Source: CAVQFO01 sp963711725
GTDB taxonomy: Bacteria; Pseudomonadota; Gammaproteobacteria; Nitrococcales; Aquisalimonadaceae
Length of the DNA: 64,000 nucleotides
NCBI GenBank assembly: GCA_963711725.1
Contig: CAVQFO010000043.1
Span: forward strand, 62,001 to 126,000
Reading direction: 5' to 3'
The position numbers were made by a program, and so were the translations under genes. Positions 30,416 through 39,233 of the stretch are shown piece by piece. Position 1 is the first letter of the stretch, and each line of letters begins with the position of its first letter. The notes beneath the pieces were generated by a model that made no database searches, was not told where the DNA came from, and saw nothing but the letters and a program-made list of their open reading frames with translations.

Positions 30416-31448
30416 TCAGGCTTTGCCGCCGACCTTTACCAGCATCTTGCCCAGATGTCCGCCCCGCAGGAGGGCCCGGAAGGCTTCGGGGGCGTTCTCC
30501 AGGCCTTCGGTCACGTGTTCGCGGTATTTGATCTTGCCGTCCTTGAGCCACTGGGCCATCTCCTTGAAGAACTCCGGATAGCGGTCGTGGTGGTCAAAGA
30601 TGATGAACCCCTGGAGGGTCACCCGGTTGCTGAGCAGCGTGCGCATCAGCTTGGGCACTTGGTTGGGCCCTTCCGGCAGCGCGGTGGCATTGTAATGGGC
30701 CACGATGCCGCACAGCGGAATGCGGGCGTGGACGTTGAGCAGCGGCAGCACGGCTTCCTGCACACGGCCGCCGACGGACTCGAAATAGATGTCGATGCCG
30801 TCCGGGCAGGCGGCCCGCAGGTCGTCCTCGAAGCTGTCCAGCTTGTAGTTGACGGCGGCGTCGAAGCCCAGTTCGTCCTTAACGTAGCTGCACTTCTCCG
30901 GACCACCGGCCACGCCCACGACGTGGCAGCCCTTGAGCTTGGCGATCTGACCCACCACCTGGCCCACGGCACCGGAGGCGGCGGACACCACCACCGTTTC
31001 GCCGGGCTTGGGCCGCCCGATGTCCAGCAGGCCCACATAGGCCGTAAGTCCCGGCATGCCCATCACGCCCAGGGCGTAGGAGACGGGGGCCGCATCGGGG
31101 TCGAGCTTGCGCAGGTCGCTGCCGTCGGACAGGGCGTAATCCTGCCAGCCGGCATTGGCCAGGACGATGTCGCCCACGGCGAAGTCAGGGTTGTTGGAGG
31201 CCGCTACTTCGCTGACGGTCTGGCCCACGATGACCTCGCCGATTTCCACCGATTGGGCGTAGGACTTGGCGGCGTTCATGCGGCCGCGCATGTACGGGAT
31301 CCAGCGAAAGATAGAGCGTGCGGCACAGGACTTCGCCTTGCCCCGGCTCCGGTACGGGGCGCTGCTCCATGCGGAAATCCGAGTCCTTGGGCTCGCCCTC
31401 CGGGCGGGCGGCGAGAACGATGGCGCGGTTCAGCTTATTGTCGGACAT
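30416..31448 (-). CDS. NADP-dependent medium-chain reductase (CurA-like), frameshifted
   Basis: A zinc-independent MDR-superfamily oxidoreductase of the CurA/leukotriene B4 12-hydroxydehydrogenase type, which reduces alpha,beta-unsaturated ketones with NADPH. MSDNKLNRAIVLAARPEGEP and VLCRTLYLSLDP are in one frame; YMRGRMNAAKSYAQSVEIGE through the nucleotide motif SAASGAVGQVVGQIAKLKG to the end are in another. One surplus base in the CGGG at 31295-31298 (plus) accounts for it. Corrected length is about 343, typical for the family. It is the last gene of a minus-strand run with fadA and a chalcone-isomerase-fold gene, separated by short gaps. Confidence 0.85.
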
Positions 31449-31517
31449 GATTCTGGACTCCCGAACTGAGAGTGAGTGAAAGGCGGCCGGCGACTATACG
31501 CCACACCGACCTGGCGG

Positions 31518-32090
31518 CTAATCCTGGCCGAGCATCCCGGCCTTGAGATCGTCGTCGGCCGGTTCCTTGCCCAGCCAGACCTTGAGAACGCCAGTCTGCA
31601 ATACGTCGCCGGCGATGACTGTCTTCTCCGCACCGTTGAAGGCGATTCGCAAACCGGTACCGGGAATCAAGTCCAGGGTGACGTGATCGCCGCGCTTGAG
31701 GTCGGGAAAGGCCGCTTCCAACTGGGTGAGCCCCGGGCGCACGGCGGCCAGCCGCGCATCGCTGAGGTTATCGCGGAACCCCTCCTCCCAGGCCTCTTTC
31801 ATCTGATCCTGGGTAATCTTCTTGTAGAGAATATCCATGGTGATGCGCTTGGCGCCGCCCATGGCGATGGCCTTGCCGGCATCATTGGTCCGCTGGGGCA
31901 GGTAGAGCGCGCCGACATAGATATCGAAGAAGAACTTGGTGCGGATCCCGGTGCCGTTGAGCACCAGCTGCTGCCCGCCCACCTGGGCCGTCTCCGGCAC
32001 CTCGACTCCCTTCACCTTCTTACCCCACGCCGGGCCGCACACCAACAGCAACGGCAGCAGCATGGACGCAATCAGACGTTCGCCATTCAT
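31518..32090 (-). CDS. Chalcone isomerase-fold secreted protein
   Basis: A 190-residue protein with a signal peptide (MNGERLIASMLLPLLLVCGPAWG) and a chalcone-isomerase-like domain: VEVPETAQVGGQQLVLNGTGIR, FFDIYVGALYLPQ, and a C-terminal AEKTVIAGDVLQTGVLKVWLG. Bacterial members of this fold are periplasmic; related folds bind fatty acids, which suits its place just after fadA, but catalysis is unproven. The ATG at 32090 has GGAGG upstream; a longer frame to 32204 overlaps fadA and lacks support. Confidence 0.85.
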   Translation of the reverse strand: MNGERLIASMLLPLLLVCGPAWGKKVKGVEVPETAQVGGQQLVLNGTGIRTKFFFDIYVGALYLPQRTNDAGKAIAMGGAKRITMDILYKKITQDQMKEAWEEGFRDNLSDARLAAVRPGLTQLEAAFPDLKRGDHVTLDLIPGTGLRIAFNGAEKTVIAGDVLQTGVLKVWLGKEPADDDLKAGMLGQD

Positions 32091-32155
32091 CACCCGGCCT
32101 CCCACGTGGACACGAAACAAGGGCGGCGCCAGGCACCGCCCCTGTCTTCTCGCGA

Positions 32156-33355
32156 TCAAACCCGTTCGAAGATACCGGCCGCGCCCATGCCGGTGCCAAT
32201 ACACATGGTCACCATACCGTACTTGAGGTTGCGGCGGCGCATGCCATGCAGCAGCGTGGCCGCTCGGATCGAGCCGGTGGCGCCCAGCGGATGGCCCAGG
32301 GCGATGGCGCCGCCCAGCGGGTTAACCCGCTCGTGATCCAGGCCCAGCTCACGCATGACCGCCAGGCTCTGGGCGGCGAAGGCCTCGTTGAGTTCGATCC
32401 AGTCCATCTGCTCCTTGCTCAGGCCCGCGAGTTTGAGGGCGCGGGGGATGGCTTCGATGGGGCCGATGCCCATGATCTCCGGCGGCACGCCGGCAACACT
32501 GAAACTCACGAAGCGCGCCAGCGGCCGCACACCCAACTCCTTGACCTTGCGCTCGCTCATCAGCAGCACGGCGCCAGCGCCATCACTGGTCTGGGAGCTG
32601 TTGCCGGCGGTTACGCTGCCCCGGGCCGCGAACACCGGCCGCAGCTTACCCAGAACCTCGGCGGTGGTGCCGGCTCGCGGCCCCTCGTCGGTATCCGCCA
32701 CGCGCTCGCTGACGGCGATGGTCTGGCCGTCAGTGGCGGGAAACTGTTCGTGAATCGTGTACGGCAGGATCTCGTCGTTGAAATCGCCGCTTTCGATGGC
32801 GGCGAGCGCCCGCCGGTGGCTTTCGACCGAAAACGCGTCCTGATCCTCACGGGACACCTTCCACCGTTCGGCCACCTTCTCGGCGGTAATGCCCATCCCG
32901 AAGGCGATGCCGAGGTTTTCATCCTTCTCGAACACCTTGGGATTGAAGGAGGGCTTGTTGCCCATCATGGGCACGGCGCTCATGCTCTCAGTGCCCCCCG
33001 CGATCATCACGTCGGCCTCGCCCAGGCGAATCCGATCGGCGGCCATGGCGATGGTCTGCAGGCCGGAAGAACAGAAACGGTTGACCGTTACGCCGGGCAC
33101 CTGATCCGGCAAACCGGCCAGCAGCGCGCCGATCCGGCCGACGTTCAACCCCTGGTCCGCCTCGGGCATGGCACAGCCGACGATGACGTCGCCGATCTCC
33201 TTGGGATCCAGCTCCGGTGCGGCGTCAACCACGCCGCGAATCACGTGGGCCAGCATGTCGTCGGGGCGGGTATGGCGGAACATGCCGCGCGGCGCCTTGC
33301 CCACCGGCGTACGCAACGCGGCAACAATGTATGCGTCCTGAACCTGTTTGCTCAT
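32156..33355 (-). CDS. fadA: Acetyl-CoA acyltransferase (3-ketoacyl-CoA thiolase)
   Basis: The thiolase of beta-oxidation, cleaving 3-ketoacyl-CoA to acetyl-CoA and a shortened acyl-CoA. The 399-residue protein has the nucleophile motif VNRFCSSGLQTIAMAA, the GGAIALGHPLGATGSIR histidine motif and the final CIGTGMGAAGIFERV cysteine motif. The ATG at 33355 sits 23 bases after the multifunctional enzyme's stop. The order FadE-HAD/ECH-thiolase on one strand suggests cotranscription of a full beta-oxidation set. Confidence 0.96.
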   Translation of the reverse strand: MSKQVQDAYIVAALRTPVGKAPRGMFRHTRPDDMLAHVIRGVVDAAPELDPKEIGDVIVGCAMPEADQGLNVGRIGALLAGLPDQVPGVTVNRFCSSGLQTIAMAADRIRLGEADVMIAGGTESMSAVPMMGNKPSFNPKVFEKDENLGIAFGMGITAEKVAERWKVSREDQDAFSVESHRRALAAIESGDFNDEILPYTIHEQFPATDGQTIAVSERVADTDEGPRAGTTAEVLGKLRPVFAARGSVTAGNSSQTSDGAGAVLLMSERKVKELGVRPLARFVSFSVAGVPPEIMGIGPIEAIPRALKLAGLSKEQMDWIELNEAFAAQSLAVMRELGLDHERVNPLGGAIALGHPLGATGSIRAATLLHGMRRRNLKYGMVTMCIGTGMGAAGIFERV

Positions 33356-33378
33356 GGTATTCACCTTCCCTCGAAAGC

Positions 33379-35745
33379 TCAGTTGCGAAGCGGCTTGCCG
33401 GTCTTCAGCGTGTGGACGATGCGATCGGCGGTCTTCTCCTGGCCCAGCAGCCAGCGGAAGCTCTCCCACTCGCGATGCAGCAGCCACTCCTCGGAGACTT
33501 CTGTGCCTGCCTCGATCTCGCCTCCGCACAGGGCATCCGCGGCCCGGGCGGCGACTTCGTAGTCATAGGCGGAAATGAACCCGCCTTCCCGCATGTTGGC
33601 CAGCTGGGCCTTGATGTTGGCGATGCCGGTCTTGCCCGCAACCCGCACCGGCTGTGCAAGCGGCGGGCGGTATCCGGCCTCGGCCATGGCCCGCGCCTGC
33701 TGGATCGCCACATGCAGGATCTCATGGGGATGCAGCACAATCGTGTCGCAATCCCGAAGGAAACCCAGCTCCCGAGCCTCCAGGGCACTCTTGGCCACCT
33801 TGGCCATGGCGATGTTTTCGAAGTAGTTGCGAATGAACGGGAACACATCCTTGTCCGGCGCCTGATGCGAAGCACGGCGCGCCATCTCCTTGCAGCCGCC
33901 GCCGGCCGGAATCAGACCCACGCCGGCCTCAACCAGGCCGACATAGCTCTCCAGCGCGGCCACGGTGTGGTCGCAATGCAGTACGAACTCGCAGCCGCCC
34001 CCAAGGGCCATACCGCGCAAGGCGGCAACCACCGGAATGCTGGAATTGCGCATGCGGCCGGTGGCCTGTTGGAAGCGCCCGATCATCTCCGCCAGGGCGT
34101 CGAAGTCCTTGGCCTGGAGGGCGTCCGTCACCTGTTTAAGATTGGCGCCATAGCTGAACGGCTCCGAGGGCTGCCAAACCACCAAGCCCCGAAAGCCCTC
34201 CTCGGCGATCTCGACGGCATCGAGCACCCCCGCCAGGACTTCATGCCCGACGGCGTGCTGTTTGCTTTTGAAGCTGAGGATGGCGATATCGTCTTCCAGG
34301 TGCCAGAGGCGCACCCCGTCGTTCTCGTAGACAGTGGTGCCCCAATCCGGCTCCGCCTCGCCCTGAACGGTTTCCGGGAAATACTGGCGTTCATAGACGG
34401 GCAGCGCCGAGCGTGGCTGGAAGCTGCGGTCGGCCGCTGAATAGGACCCTTCGGCGGTGTGAACCGCTTCGATCTCATGGACCCAGCCCGGCAGTGCCGC
34501 ATCCGTCAGGGCCTTGCCCGCCTTGATGTCCTCCTCGATCCAGCCGGCCACCCGTTTCCAGCCGGCGGCCTGCCAAATCTCGAAGGGGCCCATCTTCCAG
34601 CCGAAGCCCCAGCGGATCGCCAGGTCCAGCTCGCGCGCGTTGTGGGCGATGTCGCCCAACAAATAGGCGGCGTAGTGAAAGACGTCGCGTTGGATCGCCC
34701 AGAGGAACTGTGCCTGGGGGTGATCGGAGTCGCGCAGCGCCTGGAACTGCTCGGCCGGACTGCGCATCTTGAGGATATCCTGGACCTCGGGAGCGGCTTC
34801 CTGTTTGGACGGCCGATATTCACCCTTGTCCGCGTCCAGGACGAGAATCTCCTTGCCCTGCTTCTTGTACACACCGGCGCCGCTCTTCTGGCCCAGCGCA
34901 TCGTTGTCGATCAGTTTGTGCATCCATTCCGGCAGTTTCAGGTATCCGTGCCACGGATCGTCCTGCAGGCGCTCGGCGGAGCCCTCCGCAACATGACGAA
35001 GAGTATCCAGGCCCACCACGTCCGCGGTACGGAAAGTGGCGCTCTTGGGGCGCCCTATGGCAGGGCCGGTCAAGGCGTCCACCACATCGAAGGGGATTCC
35101 CATCTCGTCGGCGTGGTACATGGTGGCGCACATGGAAAACACGCCGATGCGATTGGCGATGAAGTTCGGCGTGTCCTTGGCGCGGATTACGCCCTTGCCC
35201 AACGTACTGGTCAGGAAGGTCTCAAGGCGGTCCAGCACTTGGGCCTCGGTCTTTTCACCGGGCGTGAGCTCCACCAGCGGCATGTACCTGGGCGGATTGA
35301 AGAAGTGGATGCCGCAGAAGCGATGGCGCAGGCTCTCCGGAAGAACCTCGGCCAGGGCATTGATCGACAGGCCCGAGGTGTTGCTGCCCAGAATGGCCTG
35401 ATCCGGGACGTAGGCCGCCACCTTCTCGAACAGGCTCTTTTTCAGATCGATGCGCTCGGCAATGGCCTCGATCACCAGATCGCAGTCGCGGAGCTGTTCC
35501 ATGTCGGTGTCGTAGTTGGCGGGAACCAGCAGGTCGGCCAATCGGGAAGAGGCCAGCGGGCTGGGCTGGAGCTTCTTCAAGCGGTCGATGGCCTTACGGG
35601 CGTTTGCGTTGGGGTCGTCGCCCTCGGCCGGCAGCTCGAACAACACCGCCTGAACACCGGCGTTGACCAGATGAGCGGCAATCTGGGCACCCATGACGCC
35701 GGCGCCCAATATCGCCGCCCGGCGCACATAGAAATCAGTCGACAT
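33379..35745 (-). CDS. fadN: 3-Hydroxyacyl-CoA dehydrogenase/enoyl-CoA hydratase, FadN type
   Basis: A 788-residue bifunctional beta-oxidation enzyme. The NAD-binding 3-hydroxyacyl-CoA dehydrogenase comes first (AAILGAGVMGAQIAAHLVNAG, IHFFNPPRYMPLVELTPGE, KDTPNFIANRIGVF), followed by the enoyl-CoA hydratase/crotonase domain (RGLVVWQPSEPFSYGANL, ALGGGCEFVLHCD, GVGLIPAGGG). This domain order is the reverse of E. coli FadB and matches FadN of Bacillus subtilis (789 residues). It lies between fadE and fadA, the same three activities as the Bacillus fadNAE operon. A fadB label is the alternative. Confidence 0.9.
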   Translation of the reverse strand: MSTDFYVRRAAILGAGVMGAQIAAHLVNAGVQAVLFELPAEGDDPNANARKAIDRLKKLQPSPLASSRLADLLVPANYDTDMEQLRDCDLVIEAIAERIDLKKSLFEKVAAYVPDQAILGSNTSGLSINALAEVLPESLRHRFCGIHFFNPPRYMPLVELTPGEKTEAQVLDRLETFLTSTLGKGVIRAKDTPNFIANRIGVFSMCATMYHADEMGIPFDVVDALTGPAIGRPKSATFRTADVVGLDTLRHVAEGSAERLQDDPWHGYLKLPEWMHKLIDNDALGQKSGAGVYKKQGKEILVLDADKGEYRPSKQEAAPEVQDILKMRSPAEQFQALRDSDHPQAQFLWAIQRDVFHYAAYLLGDIAHNARELDLAIRWGFGWKMGPFEIWQAAGWKRVAGWIEEDIKAGKALTDAALPGWVHEIEAVHTAEGSYSAADRSFQPRSALPVYERQYFPETVQGEAEPDWGTTVYENDGVRLWHLEDDIAILSFKSKQHAVGHEVLAGVLDAVEIAEEGFRGLVVWQPSEPFSYGANLKQVTDALQAKDFDALAEMIGRFQQATGRMRNSSIPVVAALRGMALGGGCEFVLHCDHTVAALESYVGLVEAGVGLIPAGGGCKEMARRASHQAPDKDVFPFIRNYFENIAMAKVAKSALEARELGFLRDCDTIVLHPHEILHVAIQQARAMAEAGYRPPLAQPVRVAGKTGIANIKAQLANMREGGFISAYDYEVAARAADALCGGEIEAGTEVSEEWLLHREWESFRWLLGQEKTADRIVHTLKTGKPLRN

Positions 35746-35841
35746 GATGGCTCTCTCCTTGGCGGAATCCGTGAATTGCAGAATCGGGCAAATGCGCCGC
35801 GGGGCGCGCCAAGCGCCCCGCGGCGATCGTGTGAACCGGGC

Positions 35842-38310
35842 TCAGGCCACTTCCTGCTTGCGGCCGCGGGCCTGGGCCGAACGCGGAGCCAACTCCTCCT
35901 TGGGGAAGGCGTCCGTGAGAATGGCGTCGTAGCGAAGCGCCTCGTATTCGCGAACCAGCTGTATCTCCTCCGGAGTCAACAGCCCCTGCTCCTCGCAGGC
36001 GGCGATACGCTGTTCAAAGGTATAGCCTTTGACTTGGCCCTTGCCCACCGCCTTCTGGAACTTGTTGTAGGGATCTTCGGCCTGGATCAAAAGGTCGAAA
36101 GCCCGTTCCATCCGACCGGTAACGTCGTCCTTTTCGCGGCCCCAATAGGCCTCGCCGGTCAGGCGGTCGCGAACACCGCCGGGCTCCATCATGGCATTGG
36201 CCACCTTCTGGCCCGTGCGGTCGGCGGGTTCCCGGTACGGGCGGCCCAAGGGGAACACCACTACCCTGAGAAGACGACCGATGACGGCATTCGGGAAGTT
36301 GGCGAACAATTCGTCGAACGCCTTGTAGATTTCGGCCAACGCATGTTCGACCGCCCACTGCACGTAGGCCAGGTCTTCCTTGGGCTGGCCCGCGTCGTGA
36401 TGGAACTTCAACACCGCCGAGGCCAGATAAAGCTGGCTGAGCACGTCACCCAGGCGGGCGGACAGGCGCTCCTTCCGCTTGAGCTCGCCACCCAGCACAC
36501 CCATGGCCACATCGGAAACGAAGGCCAGGGCCGAACTCATGCGTGCGAGCTGACGATAGTAGTCGGCGGTGGCGCCGGACACGGGAGCCTTGGCCAGTCG
36601 GGCACCCGTCAGGCCGTGGGTGAACGAGCGGAAGGCACGATTGATGGAATAGCCGATGTGCTGGAACAGCAGTTTGTCGAACTGCTTCAGGCCTTCACGC
36701 TGATCCGGATTCCGGGCGGCGTCCATCTCCGGCAGAACGTAGGGATGACAGCGGATCGCCCCCTGGCCGAATATCATCAGGTTGCGGGTAAGAATATTGG
36801 CCCCTTCCACGGTAATGGCCACCGGCATCCCCTGATAGGCATAGCCGAGGTAGTTGCGGGCGCCGAAGATGATGGTGCGGCCGCCGTGAATGTCCATGGC
36901 ATCGGACACCACCGCGCGGCCCATTTCCGTCATATGGTACTTGGCAATGGCCGAGACGACTGATGGCTTGACCCCGAGGTCGCCGGCGCTGGCCGTAAGC
37001 ACCCGGGATGCCTCCAACGCATACATGGAACCACCGATGCGGGCCATGGCCTCCTGCACGCCCTCGAACTTGCCGATGGGCAGCTTGAACTGGCGGCGGA
37101 TGCGGGAATAGGCGCCGGTCATACGGTAGCTGACCTTGCCGGCGGCGGTGGCCAGGGCCGGGAGCGAGATGGCGCGACCCACGGACAGGCATTCCACCAG
37201 CATGCGCCAGCCCTTGCCGGCCATCTGCTGGCCGCCGATGATCCATTCCAGCGGGATGAACACGTCCTCGCCCTCCACCGGACCGTTCATGAACGCCAAC
37301 CCCATGGGCAGATGGCGATCGCCCACCTTGACGCCGGGGTGGTTGGTGGGAACCAGGGCGCAGGTAATACCGATTTCCTCCTGATCACCCAGCAGGTGAT
37401 CCGGATCGAACATCTTGAAGGCCAGGCCCAGCACGGAGGCCACGGGAGCAAGCGTGATATAGCGCTTGTTGAAGCTCACGCGAATGCCCAGCACCTCCTG
37501 GCCCTCGTGCTCGCCCTTGCAGACCACCCCGTAATCGGGCATGGAGCCCGCGTCGGAGCCCACATCCGGACCGGTTAGCGCGAAACACGGGATTTCGTGG
37601 CCCTTCGCCAGGCGCGGCAACCAATAGTCCTTCTGGGCATCGGTACCGTACTTCATCAGCAGTTCACCGGGGCCCAGGGAATTCGGGACCATCACCGTCA
37701 CCGCGGCTGACATGCTGCGGGTGCAGATTTTGGAGACCACGGTGGACTGGGCCAGCGACGAGAACTCCAGGCCGCCGTATTCCTTGGGAATGATCATTCC
37801 CATGAAGCCCTTGTCCTGGATGTACTGCCAGGCTTCCGGCGAGAGATCGTGGTCCTGGCGCACGATGCGGTCTTCATCCAGCAGCGCGCACAGCTCCTCG
37901 ACCTCGTTGTCGATGAAACCACGCTCAGCATCGCTGAGGCGGGTCACCTGCATATCCAGCAGCTTGTTCCATTCCGGCTTGCCGCGAAACAGATCCGCCT
38001 CCCACCAGATGTCTCCTGCATCCAGCGCTTCCTGTTCGGTCTGGCTCATGGGCGGGAGCACCTTTCGGAAACCGCTGAAAATGCGGCCCGTAATCAGGCT
38101 TTGGCGCACACCACGCAGATTCAGTACAGCGGCGATCACCACGTAGACAGCGGCGGAAATCGCAAACGCGGTGCTACCCATTACACCGGTGACAACGGCC
38201 GCCACCAGGAAAACGCCTACGGCAACGGTCCAGGTCAGCAACGAGACACCGGCGAATGCCAGCGCCCAGGCGCCCAAAATCCCTACGATTACGGCAATCC
38301 AGGTCAACAT
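35842..38310 (-). CDS. fadE: Acyl-CoA dehydrogenase FadE
   Basis: The long gammaproteobacterial acyl-CoA dehydrogenase that starts beta-oxidation, passing electrons to an ETF-type acceptor. Of 822 residues, the first 70 or so form membrane segments (MLTWIAVIVGILGAWALAFA, then TWTVAVGVFLVAAVVTGVMG). The acyl-CoA dehydrogenase core follows (FMGMIIPKEYGGLEFSS, PCFALTGPDVGSDAGS, DIHGGRTIIFGARNYLG) and a FadE-specific C-terminal domain ends in a Pro/Ala/Arg-rich tail. The ATG at 38310 follows GAGGAGAAG; E. coli FadE has 814 residues. A TetR gene 55 bases upstream probably controls it. Confidence 0.96.
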   Translation of the reverse strand: MLTWIAVIVGILGAWALAFAGVSLLTWTVAVGVFLVAAVVTGVMGSTAFAISAAVYVVIAAVLNLRGVRQSLITGRIFSGFRKVLPPMSQTEQEALDAGDIWWEADLFRGKPEWNKLLDMQVTRLSDAERGFIDNEVEELCALLDEDRIVRQDHDLSPEAWQYIQDKGFMGMIIPKEYGGLEFSSLAQSTVVSKICTRSMSAAVTVMVPNSLGPGELLMKYGTDAQKDYWLPRLAKGHEIPCFALTGPDVGSDAGSMPDYGVVCKGEHEGQEVLGIRVSFNKRYITLAPVASVLGLAFKMFDPDHLLGDQEEIGITCALVPTNHPGVKVGDRHLPMGLAFMNGPVEGEDVFIPLEWIIGGQQMAGKGWRMLVECLSVGRAISLPALATAAGKVSYRMTGAYSRIRRQFKLPIGKFEGVQEAMARIGGSMYALEASRVLTASAGDLGVKPSVVSAIAKYHMTEMGRAVVSDAMDIHGGRTIIFGARNYLGYAYQGMPVAITVEGANILTRNLMIFGQGAIRCHPYVLPEMDAARNPDQREGLKQFDKLLFQHIGYSINRAFRSFTHGLTGARLAKAPVSGATADYYRQLARMSSALAFVSDVAMGVLGGELKRKERLSARLGDVLSQLYLASAVLKFHHDAGQPKEDLAYVQWAVEHALAEIYKAFDELFANFPNAVIGRLLRVVVFPLGRPYREPADRTGQKVANAMMEPGGVRDRLTGEAYWGREKDDVTGRMERAFDLLIQAEDPYNKFQKAVGKGQVKGYTFEQRIAACEEQGLLTPEEIQLVREYEALRYDAILTDAFPKEELAPRSAQARGRKQEVA

Positions 38311-38365
38311 GATCTTCTCCTCGGCGTTAACCGCTAAAACGTTCCAATCCAGCAAAACCGCATGC

Positions 38366-38995
38366 CTACAGCTCCGCCGACTCCGGAGGTTCGGACGGCC
38401 CGTCCTCGGCCTCCCAACCCGGGTAGCCGGGAATCAGGCTGTAGCTCACAAACTCGATGTACTCCCGGTAGTCGGCCCCTTCGGGCAGGGCCTCGGGAAG
38501 ATCGCGGCGCATCTGCAGCGTCCCGAGAAAAACCGAATAGGCAAAGCTCGCCTGCCGCCGGGCTTCCGTATCACTCAGACCGATCCTTTCATAGCACTCG
38601 ATCAACGTCTCAAGGCGACGGCGGTTGACCCGCTGTATGGTTTCCGCCACCAACGGATGCTTCGCGGCGGCCGCAAGCGCCAGATATATGCTTCCGGCAC
38701 GGCGGCTGCCGTCCACGTCCCGGAAGATCCGGGCGATTCGGCGGCGGCCGTCGGTTTCCGTCATGGCCCGCGCAAAGGCGATATCGGTTTCCTTGTGCTC
38801 CCAGTGCTGCAGGGCCGCCTTCAACAAGGCCTCCCGATTGGCGAAGTGCCAGTAGAAACTGCCCTTGGTAACCCCCAGTTCCCGTGCAAGCGGTTCCACA
38901 GCGAGGGCTTCAACTCCTTCGCGCGCAATGACGTCGAGGGCCGCCTCGGCCCAATCATTCATGGTCAGCGTCTTTCGGGATTTGGGTTCGGTCAT
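38366..38995 (-). CDS. TetR-family transcriptional regulator
   Basis: A 209-residue TetR-type repressor with the N-terminal HTH (AALDVIAREGVEALAVEPLA, then LGVTKGSFYWHFANREALLKA) and a helical ligand domain. It is first in the minus-strand run leading to fadE, fadN and fadA and diverges from patZ, so a fatty-acyl-CoA-responsive role for the beta-oxidation genes is the natural guess, not proven. ATG at 38995 is preferred; a GTG three codons earlier (39004) is possible. No clear palindromic operator was found in the 238-base divergent gap. Confidence 0.88.
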   Translation of the reverse strand: MTEPKSRKTLTMNDWAEAALDVIAREGVEALAVEPLARELGVTKGSFYWHFANREALLKAALQHWEHKETDIAFARAMTETDGRRRIARIFRDVDGSRRAGSIYLALAAAAKHPLVAETIQRVNRRRLETLIECYERIGLSDTEARRQASFAYSVFLGTLQMRRDLPEALPEGADYREYIEFVSYSLIPGYPGWEAEDGPSEPPESAEL

Positions 38996-39233
38996 GGACG
39001 CCACTTGTACACCGTACGCTGCCGTATGGCAAGCGTTTGAAACGGATACGTTGCACCGAATTTCATACAGTTACGTGAGCGGTCAGTCATGTTCGCCCGT
39101 CCCTGGAAGCTGAACGCCAATAAACCCTATGGCACAAGCCCACCCGCGGCGTGACCTGGATCAAAAAGGAGCATGCGTTATGCTCGAGAATGCAACGGCT
39201 TGACCCACCCCACCCAGGGAATACACGTACGCC

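Noticed and set aside
34459..36963. An 834-codon plus-strand frame across fadN and fadE
   Set aside because: Antisense shadow of two well-supported beta-oxidation genes; no recognisable protein.
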